A stretch of DNA of 64,000 bases, taken from the NCBI RefSeq assembly GCF_024347515.1, contig NZ_AP025492.1, positions 1,674,001-1,738,000 on the forward strand, read 5' to 3'. The position numbers and the translations under genes are program-made. Within the stretch, counting starts at the first letter, position 1, and each line of letters opens with the position of its first letter. Of the stretch, positions 25,001-32,348 are shown in pieces. The stretch is from Vibrio gigantis. Its GTDB lineage: Bacteria > Pseudomonadota > Gammaproteobacteria > Enterobacterales > Vibrionaceae. The notes beneath the pieces were generated by a model. It was not told the origin of the DNA, made no database searches, and worked only from the letters and a program-made list of their open reading frames with translations.

Positions 25001-26078
25001 CGTAATACGTCAATAATTTTGGGATAACGGCTTGCGGGGAGTAATGATCAATAATGGATCTCTTAGCGCTGTTACTGATGCTCACTTGTTGTGAATGAGA
25101 GAGATTTAACCACTCATCAACGCAATCACGTAAATCAGAAGTGGATTGTGCGAGATAGCTGTTTTCTCTATGACTTATCAGTTCAGGCAAATTACCAACT
25201 GCGGTAGCGATAACCGGGATGCCACGAACCATTGCTTCGAGCGCTGCCATCGGCAACCCTTCAAACCTTGAGGGGATGATTAACACATCAATTTGTGGCC
25301 ATACAAGAGCCATATCGTTTTGATGACCGTGGAAGTGACAGTTTTCAGGGCTTGTTTCTGCAACTTTTGAACGCTCAGGACCGTCACCAAATAAATCAAA
25401 TTGATGTTGGGGAAAGTAGGTGGCTAATTCGACAAAACGATCGGCGGCTTTTTCATGACTTAAACGTCCAACGAAGCCAAAGCGGAAATGGCTCACTGGA
25501 TGGGTCGTATCGGAGCGTGATAGTACTGAAGCGCTAGGTACGTTAACGAAATTGTTGAGCAATACTGATCGGGTCGGGAGTTTTTGTCGGATCTTATCAC
25601 TTACAACCAAAGATCGATCCGACACCCAGCAGGTGTAGCGATCAATAAAGTCATAAAGCCAAACACGGCCTGAAGGTGTCTCACCTGCGTGATAAGTCGA
25701 GAGTTGTTTTAGAGCAGGTGAACGTTTGTTTATCAATTTTGCACATTTACTGATAATACTGGCCTTGTAGCCGTGAGCATGAATCAATTGAGGCATGTGT
25801 TGATTAGCTGCTGATCGCAACTGGGCAACGGCATTACTCTTAGTTTGACTGAGATCTGCCAGGTAAGAGTATGGAAGGTTCTCTTTTGCGAGCCTTGCGA
25901 CGATTGATGATTCAGGCTCGTACTGTGTGAGTAAAATGACACGCGTATTGCAGTTATGGTTTGTTAGGCCTTTAGCTAACTCTATAACGTGCGTTTCAAT
26001 TCCACCGAAAGTTTGGCTGTCTAGAAACAGCCAAATTTCATGTGGTTTGGGGTGGGGCTTAGGCTTGATTGTACTCAT
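24993..26078 (-). CDS. sypH: family 4 glycosyltransferase (SypH)
   Basis: 361 residues. WLFLDSQTFGGIETHVIELAKGL is the N-terminal GT4 motif and LIIPSRFEGLPMAALEAMVRG the donor-binding block. Cytoplasmic. The start lies 20 bases inside the end of sypG, so it is probably translated by coupling, as no clear ribosome site is visible. Its stop codon is embedded in the 8-bp repeat array. The G-H pair stands upstream of the sypI promoter. Confidence 0.88.
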   Translation of the reverse strand: MSTIKPKPHPKPHEIWLFLDSQTFGGIETHVIELAKGLTNHNCNTRVILLTQYEPESSIVARLAKENLPYSYLADLSQTKSNAVAQLRSAANQHMPQLIHAHGYKASIISKCAKLINKRSPALKQLSTYHAGETPSGRVWLYDFIDRYTCWVSDRSLVVSDKIRQKLPTRSVLLNNFVNVPSASVLSRSDTTHPVSHFRFGFVGRLSHEKAADRFVELATYFPQHQFDLFGDGPERSKVAETSPENCHFHGHQNDMALVWPQIDVLIIPSRFEGLPMAALEAMVRGIPVIATAVGNLPELISHRENSYLAQSTSDLRDCVDEWLNLSHSQQVSISNSAKRSIIDHYSPQAVIPKLLTYYAL

Positions 26079-27570
26079 CTTCTGATTCCCAAGCCTGTTT
26101 CTTACGATAGACGGTAGAAGGGCTCAGTTCCAACAGTACAGCTGCGTTTAGCACGTTCCCATCACAATGATTAATGGCGTGCTGAATGGCTTCTCTTTCA
26201 ATTTGCCACATTGGACGAATTGCACCGGTGCTGGTGGTGAATGAGGGTGTCATTGGATCCTGTTCACTTGTTGCAGCAGGTGGTTCGAGTTCTTCTGGTG
26301 TTATTGGTGGCAGTTTAGATTCAGTGCCTTTTATAGCTTCCGTTCTCGTTGGTTCTGATGCGCGAATCGGTGTCACCGATTTTGAAGTGGTTGTCACTTC
26401 CACTTTGTTGATCGGAGCAGGTAACATATCTTTGGTTACGCTCGTTTCATTATTTAGTACTACGATGTTGCGGATGATGTTCTGCAATTGACGAACGTTC
26501 CCTGGCCATGGGTAGCGCTTGAGCAGGTTTTGTGTTTCTTTGTCTATTGATTTGAATTTCTTTTTGTCTTGTTTAGCGTACAGCTTCAAAAAGTGATTAG
26601 CCAGTGTGACAATGTCACTTCCTCGTTCTCGTAACGGCGGCATTTCAATAGGCACAACATGCACACGGTAGTAGAGGTCTTCTCTAAATCGACCTTCTTC
26701 AACTTCAACCAGTGGGTCTCTGTTCGTTGCACAGATAATTCTAACATCTACTTTGACTTCGCGATTACCACCTAACGGTGTGAAGGTACCCGTTTGCAAA
26801 AACCTCAGGAGCTTCTTCTGCATCTCCAGTTCCATTTCGCAAAGTTCGTCGAGAAATAGGGTGCCCCCATGTGCTTGCATTGCTGCACCTTTACGGTCAG
26901 TAGTCGCGCCTGTAAATGCACCTTTCACGTGACCGAAGATTTCACTTTCCATAAGGTCTCGTGGGATAGCTCCGCAATTGATCGCAACAAATGGTTTTCC
27001 ACCTCGTTGACTCTCTTGGTGAATAGCTTCGGCGCAGACCTCTTTACCTGTACCACTTTCACCATTAACAAACACACTCGCAGTTGTTTGTGCGACAGAG
27101 TCAATAATCTTGTATACGGTCTGCATAGGGAGGCAAGAGCCAATAAAGTCATGAAAGCGTTCACGGTCAAACTTGCTTTGAATATTGTCCACGAGGTTCT
27201 CAAGCTTTGCTCTACGCAGATGCAAACGGACAGAGGTTTTAAGTCGATCAGCTTGAATCGGTTTTTCTAAGAAGTCTTCGGCACCGCGTTGTATGAGATC
27301 GACAGCGATGTTTACTGAACCATGTGCAGTCGCAATGACAACAGCGGTGGGGATCTCATTCTCGCTAATCCAGTCTAATACTTCTTCACCCGGCATATCC
27401 GGTAACTTTAAATCGAGGATGACGAGTTGTGGAGTATGCCTTTCAATGAAGGTTTTTGCTTCAGCGCCAGTCTCGACATGGAAGATGTCATAGGGCTCAT
27501 CTTTGACATACTGCTTATAGAGCACGGCAAGTGAGGTGGAGTCTTCAACCAACAATACTTTAGGGCGCAT
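26059..27570 (-). CDS. sypG: sigma-54-dependent response regulator (SypG)
   Basis: 503 residues. Receiver domain with phosphoacceptor D53 (VILDLKLPD), AAA+ domain with Walker A GESGTGKE (170-177), the sigma-54 contact loop GAFTGA (217-222) and Walker B GGTLFLDE, then a Pro/Thr-rich linker (about 390-450) and a Fis-type helix-turn-helix (about 455-495, NVLNAAVLLELSPSTVYRKK). In V. fischeri SypG activates the syp promoters with sigma-54; the three matching promoters in this window support the same role. Its own upstream gap (27571-27780) has no sigma-54 promoter or SypG element that I can see. Confidence 0.93.
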   Translation of the reverse strand: MRPKVLLVEDSTSLAVLYKQYVKDEPYDIFHVETGAEAKTFIERHTPQLVILDLKLPDMPGEEVLDWISENEIPTAVVIATAHGSVNIAVDLIQRGAEDFLEKPIQADRLKTSVRLHLRRAKLENLVDNIQSKFDRERFHDFIGSCLPMQTVYKIIDSVAQTTASVFVNGESGTGKEVCAEAIHQESQRGGKPFVAINCGAIPRDLMESEIFGHVKGAFTGATTDRKGAAMQAHGGTLFLDELCEMELEMQKKLLRFLQTGTFTPLGGNREVKVDVRIICATNRDPLVEVEEGRFREDLYYRVHVVPIEMPPLRERGSDIVTLANHFLKLYAKQDKKKFKSIDKETQNLLKRYPWPGNVRQLQNIIRNIVVLNNETSVTKDMLPAPINKVEVTTTSKSVTPIRASEPTRTEAIKGTESKLPPITPEELEPPAATSEQDPMTPSFTTSTGAIRPMWQIEREAIQHAINHCDGNVLNAAVLLELSPSTVYRKKQAWESEDEYNQA

Positions 27571-27780
27571 TGTAAAAATCCTTTTTGAAACTTTATCCTA
27601 ACTAATCAATAGCATGGAGGTAAAAATGCATCAATACTCATTGTATTTATTTGTTACCTGCCGCATGCAACCATAATAAAACTCACTTGATGTCTTTATT
27701 TTGCTTCTTGGGTAATTTGTAGTGTAGCGCTACCTCGATACTGAACGTCTAAATCATGCCAGTACAAAGCGTTTTGGAGC

Positions 27781-28203
27781 CTAACTAAACCCTTGGTTCT
27801 TTCTATCTATAAGTGCTTGAATTGAGCGGTTGCTTAACGCAAGTAAATCATCAACTTGGCTAAATGCAGCATCGCATTGGCTCTCTATGCACAGCCTTTC
27901 GAGTTTACGGGATAGATCTGACAACGGTCGATTACCTAACGCGAGTGCTGTACTTCCCAAGGTGTGCAATTCGAACTCAAGTGCTTCAGTGTCTTGGTTA
28001 ATTGCGGATTGCTTAATTACAGCAATACGTCTTTGCGACTCTTGTACATAGTGATCAATTAAAATCGGTATGACCTCAACACTGGTGTCGATAATCATCT
28101 GCTTCAATATGCTTTCATCAACTAAAGTTGTTTCAAATTGCTTGCTGTTGTGCGGTGTACTCACAATTACAGGAGTGTCTGAGGGTAAGGCTGAATTCGT
28201 CAC
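27781..28203 (-). CDS. free histidine phosphotransfer (HPt) protein, duplicate of the SypF C-terminus
   Basis: 140 residues from a GTG start with AAAGGA seven bases upstream; an in-frame TTG at 28266 would add 21 residues without a ribosome site. The HPt motif is ELHTLGSTALALGN with phosphorylatable H80. Over its last 113 residues it aligns without gaps to the C-terminus of the hybrid kinase at 32349-34724, with about 62 identical positions by eye, so it arose by duplication. It has no membrane or kinase domain. It lies just upstream of sypG, separated from the kinase gene by the proXWV operon. It may donate phosphate to SypG in parallel or compete with the kinase-borne HPt. Confidence 0.85.
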   Translation of the reverse strand: MTNSALPSDTPVIVSTPHNSKQFETTLVDESILKQMIIDTSVEVIPILIDHYVQESQRRIAVIKQSAINQDTEALEFELHTLGSTALALGNRPLSDLSRKLERLCIESQCDAAFSQVDDLLALSNRSIQALIDRKNQGFS

Positions 28204-28548
28204 ACTAAATCCTTTTATTGTCTCTTGATGAGAGTACGTTAGCCCGATGCTAATATTTATAAACAATTCTTTAACTTTATTACTTAGTTTTAGTCATTTT
28301 TTAGAATAATTTCAACTGCTTGCCTTAAAAATACAGTGCGTAATTTTCTGTTTGGCTACTGAGAAGTATATGGTGATTTGATTGTAACTTACTGATTTAA
28401 TATTGCTTTCGTTGTTTTTCTGTGTGTTTTGATGCGCAGAAGGGAGAAATAAAAAACCGTTGTGGTTAGGTACCACAACGGTTTTGGGGGCGTATCTAGA
28501 TAACTTTTGCTAGCTCGTAAATTACGTTAAGTGCAAAGCTGCTTTTGG
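28204..28548. other. gap between HPt gene and proV with the proXWV terminator
   Basis: No gene. The half next to the HPt gene is very AT-rich and should hold its promoter, though no consensus promoter or SypG element stands out. The terminator described separately closes the proXWV transcript. Confidence 0.5.
28453..28485 (-). terminator. intrinsic terminator of proXWV
   Basis: A perfect 13-bp stem AAAACCGTTGTGG/CCACAACGGTTTT with a seven-base loop; on the minus strand six T follow in one run. Confidence 0.93.
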
Positions 28549-29784
28549 CTATGATGCCTTGTCAATTTTTAGCTTTGGGTCGTCGCTAACTTCTTCCTCC
28601 TCACTATTTTCAGAGAAGATATCAGCGACGGCACTACGCTCAAGTTCACCTTTCAGGTTACCTTCTTCGTCTACAACTGGAAGTGAGTAGTCACAAGACA
28701 TGGTGTCTGGTAGCACTTCTTCAATCACGGCATCAGGTAAAATGGCAGGAACCTCTTCGTATATCTCTTCGCTGAAGTCATGCACCGATGCATCTTCAAC
28801 AGCGTCTTGCAGGCTCTCTTGAGTCACTAAGCCCTGATAGCCATCATCGGTTACGTGATAAGCGTAATCATTTTTCAGCATCTTCATTTGTGCCAAAGCA
28901 CCTTCAATCGTTTCTGAGGTGATTCGATAGAGAGGAGGCTGCATAACGGTTTCAACGGTCAATGCACGAGCGCGGTTTACATCTTTAACGAAGGCTTCTA
29001 CGTAGTCATCTGCAGGGTTAAGTAGAATCTCATGTGGTGTGCCTTGTTGTACTAACTCACCGTCTTTCAAAATAGCGATTCGATCGCCTAGGCGGAGTGC
29101 TTCGTCCAGATCGTGAGTGATGAAAACAATCGTCTTATGAAGCTTCTCTTGAAGCTCGATAAGCTGATCTTGCATTTCACTCCGGATCAAAGGGTCAAGC
29201 GCCGAAAACGCTTCATCCATTAACAATATTTCGGCGTTAGTACACAGGGCGCGAGAAAGGCCAACACGTTGTTGCTGACCTCCTGAAAGTTGGGCAGGGT
29301 ATTGCTTTCCGTAACCTTTCAAACCCACCGTTTCTAACCATTCGTTGGCTTTCGCTAAACGGTCTTCTTTTTTGATGCCTTGTACTTCCAACCCGTATGC
29401 AACGTTTTCTACTACAGTGCGATGAGGCATTAAGCCAAAGCGTTGAAATACCATTGACATTTTATGACGACGGAATTCTTCCAACTGTTTGGTGTTGAGG
29501 CTCATCACATCAATGCCTTCGACCATGATTTTACCTTGAGTCGGGTCAATCAAACGGTTGAAATGTCGAATCAAGGTCGATTTACCAGAGCCCGAAAGCC
29601 CCATGATAACGAAGATTTCGCCACGGTTGATTTCAAGGTTAATCTCTTTCAAACCAACGGTATGCCCAGTATCAGCGAGAATGTCATCTTTGTGTTCACC
29701 GTTCTGAACTCGGTTCATCACAGATAAAGGCTTTGGTCCAAACACTTTGTAGAGACCACTAATTTCAATCAATGGTTTAGTCAT
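28549..29784 (-). CDS. proV: glycine betaine/proline ABC transporter ATPase (ProV/OpuAA type)
   Basis: 411 residues. Walker A GLSGSGKST, signature LSGGQQQRVGLSRAL and Walker B ILLMDEAFSALD are all present, with the N-terminal ISGLYKVFGPKPL extension typical of ProV. After the nucleotide-binding domain a C-terminal region (about 275-390) reads as paired CBS modules (ALTVETVMQPPLYRITSETIEGAL; YSLPVVDEEGNLKGELERSAV), the ionic-strength sensor of osmotically controlled importers. Start overlaps the proW stop by eight bases. Last gene of proXWV, ended by a strong terminator. Confidence 0.93.
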   Translation of the reverse strand: MTKPLIEISGLYKVFGPKPLSVMNRVQNGEHKDDILADTGHTVGLKEINLEINRGEIFVIMGLSGSGKSTLIRHFNRLIDPTQGKIMVEGIDVMSLNTKQLEEFRRHKMSMVFQRFGLMPHRTVVENVAYGLEVQGIKKEDRLAKANEWLETVGLKGYGKQYPAQLSGGQQQRVGLSRALCTNAEILLMDEAFSALDPLIRSEMQDQLIELQEKLHKTIVFITHDLDEALRLGDRIAILKDGELVQQGTPHEILLNPADDYVEAFVKDVNRARALTVETVMQPPLYRITSETIEGALAQMKMLKNDYAYHVTDDGYQGLVTQESLQDAVEDASVHDFSEEIYEEVPAILPDAVIEEVLPDTMSCDYSLPVVDEEGNLKGELERSAVADIFSENSEEEEVSDDPKLKIDKAS

Positions 29785-30676
29785 GCTTGAATCCTCCTAG
29801 ATGTGCATTCGTTCTTTTCGCGTAAGCTTGTGAAGCGCGGTCAAAAAGAATTGCAAGGGCAACGATGGCGAAACCATTCATCAAGCCTAACGTGAAGTAT
29901 TGGTTTGTGATGGATTTAAGAACCGGTTGTCCTAAGCCTTTAACACCGATCATTGACGCGATAACAACCATAGACAGAGCCATCATTATGGTTTGATTGA
30001 TACCTGCCATGATTGTCGGCATTGCGAGAGGAAGTTGAACACCCCATAAGCGTTGCTTTTTGCTCGCACCAAATGCGGTAGCGGCTTCAAGGACTTCTTT
30101 GTCGACTAAGCGTATACCTAGGTTGGTTAAACGAATTACAGGTGGGATAGCGTAGATAACCACGGCAATTAGCCCTGGAATTTTACCGATGCCGAGTAGC
30201 ATTACCACAGGGATTAAGTAAACGAACGCTGGCATGGTTTGCATGATATCGAGCATCGGTGTAACGATAGATTGAGCTCGATTTGAGCGAGCCATGGCAA
30301 TGCCAATCGGAATGCCTAACAATATTGAAACCAAGGTACACACAGTGATGATACTGAGCGTTCGCATGGTGTCTTCCCACATGCCAAAGTAACCAATGAG
30401 AAGCAACGAAACCACGCAACCCAAAGCCAGTTTCCAAGAACGGCTCGCGGCATAAACAAGGCTTGTACACACAGCAAGGACGATAATCCAAGGTGTTGAA
30501 ATAAGGAGCTTTTCAAACCAGACAAGGAATGAAAGAAGAGGGTCAAAGAGAGATTCAATCATTTCACCGTATTCACGGGAAAATTCACGGTATGCGCCAT
30601 CTAGCGTCTTTTTTATGGTTCGTAAATCAGCTCGTTCCATTTCTGGAAAGCTTGATAACCAATTGCTGTCAGCCAT
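29777..30676 (-). CDS. proW: glycine betaine/proline ABC transporter permease (ProW type)
   Basis: 299 residues with about six membrane helices and the binding-protein-dependent permease loop (EAATAFGASKKQRLWGVQLPLAMPTIMAGINQ). A long amphipathic N-terminus of about 60 residues precedes the first helix, as in ProW. AAGGAT precedes the ATG. It lies 195 bp after proX, a gap that holds a large stem-loop. Confidence 0.93.
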   Translation of the reverse strand: MADSNWLSSFPEMERADLRTIKKTLDGAYREFSREYGEMIESLFDPLLSFLVWFEKLLISTPWIIVLAVCTSLVYAASRSWKLALGCVVSLLLIGYFGMWEDTMRTLSIITVCTLVSILLGIPIGIAMARSNRAQSIVTPMLDIMQTMPAFVYLIPVVMLLGIGKIPGLIAVVIYAIPPVIRLTNLGIRLVDKEVLEAATAFGASKKQRLWGVQLPLAMPTIMAGINQTIMMALSMVVIASMIGVKGLGQPVLKSITNQYFTLGLMNGFAIVALAILFDRASQAYAKRTNAHLGGFKHD

Positions 30677-30691
30677 TTTATATCCTTATAG

Positions 30692-30746
30692 TTCGGAGCC
30701 ACGTTTTCATGCGATGGGATGACCGCGAATGAAAAAGGGCTCCGAA
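30692..30746 (-). ncRNA. intercistronic stem-loop between proX and proW
   Basis: A 9-bp perfect outer stem (TTCGGAGCC/GGCTCCGAA) with an inner TTTTCAT/ATGAAAA pairing. No T run follows, so it is more likely an mRNA-stabilising or processing hairpin that raises binding-protein expression over the membrane parts, as often seen after binding-protein genes. This is a leader/spacer structure, not an independent RNA gene. Confidence 0.5.
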
Positions 30747-30871
30747 TCATGAATAACATCAAGTATAGCGACGTTATTTCTATTCTATTGTTGAAGCGTA
30801 AGTAACGGTTAAGCTTTAGTATTTATTAAACTTAAGCACTTGTTACAGAAAATGCTTTGAAAGTCTGTTGG

Positions 30872-31864
30872 TTACAACTGTGCTTCAACTTTCTTAGCCA
30901 CTTCTTGAGAAACCCATGGGTGCCAAACTTCAGGGAATTCACTCAAGAAATGCAGGCTTGCTTCTTCGCCATCTGCTTGATTGTCTTCCATCCATGCAAG
31001 CAGGGAGTTCATTTTATCGTTGGTGAAACCGCGCTTAGTGAAGTAGTCGTACGCTTCAGGTGCACGTGACGCAAAACTTTCAGTGGTAATGGTGTGGACA
31101 GGTGAAGGCGGGTACATGGTTGCTTTAGGGGAATCACAGTCTTCCTTAGTGGTACAGTTCAAAAACTCTTGTTCGTTAACGCCACTACCAAAGTCAACTT
31201 TGACCATATCGTATTTACCTAACACCGCGGTTGGTGCCCAGTAATAACCAAACCAAGCTTCTTCACGTTCGTAAGCTTTCGCGATAGATCCAGATAAACC
31301 GGCACTCGATCCAGGGTCTACAATGGTAAAACCGCTGTCTTCTAGCTTAAGTGCTTCAAACAAGTTACCGGCGCTGATTTGACAGTTCCAACCTGCTGGG
31401 CAGCTGTAGAATGCGGATGTATCTGGGTCTTCAGGGTGTTTAAACATACTTGCGTTTTTACGCACGCCTTCGATGGTCGCCATCTCTGGGTATTGCTTCA
31501 CTAGGTAAGCTGGTACCCAAAAGCCTTCTTCACCACCGTTAACAAGTGCTTTACCCGCGTAGCGAAGACGCTTTTCTTGTACACCTTTGTCGAGAGCGTC
31601 TTTTAGGCTATTACTCCAAAGTTCTGGAGCAACATCAGGTTGGCCTTTTTCTATCATTGAAGTACCGGTTGGCATAGTGTCGCCTGGGATAAGTTCGGCA
31701 TCACATCCATAACCATGTTCTAAGATGAATTGGTCAATATTGGCGATTAAAGTTGCAGAGTTCCAGTTCATATCTGCGATTGTTACGCTGCCACATTCTC
31801 CTGCGTTAGCGTTACCACTGGCTGCTGCAACTAACAAAAATAGGGAGCTTAACTTGTATTTCAT
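30872..31864 (-). CDS. proX: glycine betaine/proline ABC transporter substrate-binding protein (ProX type)
   Basis: 330 residues with a signal peptide (MKYKLSSLFLLVAAASGNANA, cut before GEC). The OpuAC/ProX fold is seen in VTIADMNWNSATLIANIDQFIL and GTSMIEKGQPDVAPELWSN, with several W and Y residues able to make the aromatic box for quaternary amines (ELWSN, FWVPAYL, FGYYWAP). There is no lipobox, so it is periplasmic. AAAGGAA precedes the ATG. First gene of an osmoprotectant uptake operon inserted into the syp locus between sypF and the HPt/sypG genes. The order X-W-V differs from the E. coli V-W-X. Confidence 0.92.
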   Translation of the reverse strand: MKYKLSSLFLLVAAASGNANAGECGSVTIADMNWNSATLIANIDQFILEHGYGCDAELIPGDTMPTGTSMIEKGQPDVAPELWSNSLKDALDKGVQEKRLRYAGKALVNGGEEGFWVPAYLVKQYPEMATIEGVRKNASMFKHPEDPDTSAFYSCPAGWNCQISAGNLFEALKLEDSGFTIVDPGSSAGLSGSIAKAYEREEAWFGYYWAPTAVLGKYDMVKVDFGSGVNEQEFLNCTTKEDCDSPKATMYPPSPVHTITTESFASRAPEAYDYFTKRGFTNDKMNSLLAWMEDNQADGEEASLHFLSEFPEVWHPWVSQEVAKKVEAQL

Positions 31865-32348
31865 ATTGAGGTTCCTTTCTCTTTAATAATACAACTGAGC
31901 TAATCAAGGTAAGTTGACTATCTAAATTGCTCTTTGGCGATCCTTTCCGTTGAATTTAAACCATTTGAGCAAAGGGGAGGATGAGTCTAAATAACAGTAA
32001 ATAAGGTGTTACACAGAGTCATCAGATAACATTGTCAAACTATTACAAATTCGTCAAAAATCACCTCTATTTATAATCTTAGGGAATAATCTTGCGAATT
32101 CCACCTTTGGTTCGATTTACAATCTGCTTTATTAGACTGAGTCACATAACGTGATTGTTTTGCGTTCTATTTGTTCCTAAAAGTCACTAAACCCTACAAT
32201 TTGCATGTAAAATGCATTGAATAGTAATGAACGTCGTAGGTTTGAGCTTTATCTCCTTAATGCAAGAGGCTCTAGTCATCTAGGTTGCGGGGGTAAACAG
32301 GGAAGCAAAAAAGGAGATTGAAGTAGGCAGTAAGCAGCGATGCCTTGG
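31865..32348. other. 484-bp gap upstream of proX
   Basis: No gene. On the minus strand TTGACA (32038-32033) followed 17 bases later by a weak TGTGTA -10 is the best sigma-70-like candidate for proX. The stretch from 31980 to 32250 is AT-rich. No sigma-54 promoter or SypG element was seen, so the operon seems to be controlled separately from syp. Confidence 0.4.

Noticed and set aside
27781..28266. Free HPt as a decayed remnant of a second hybrid kinase
   Set aside because: No kinase or receiver remnants lie upstream, the frame is intact, and a GTG with a good ribosome site starts it, so it looks like a functional small protein.
28549..31864. proXWV as a mobile element
   Set aside because: No transposase, integrase, flanking direct repeat or att site could be seen; only the duplicated HPt segments hint at how it entered.
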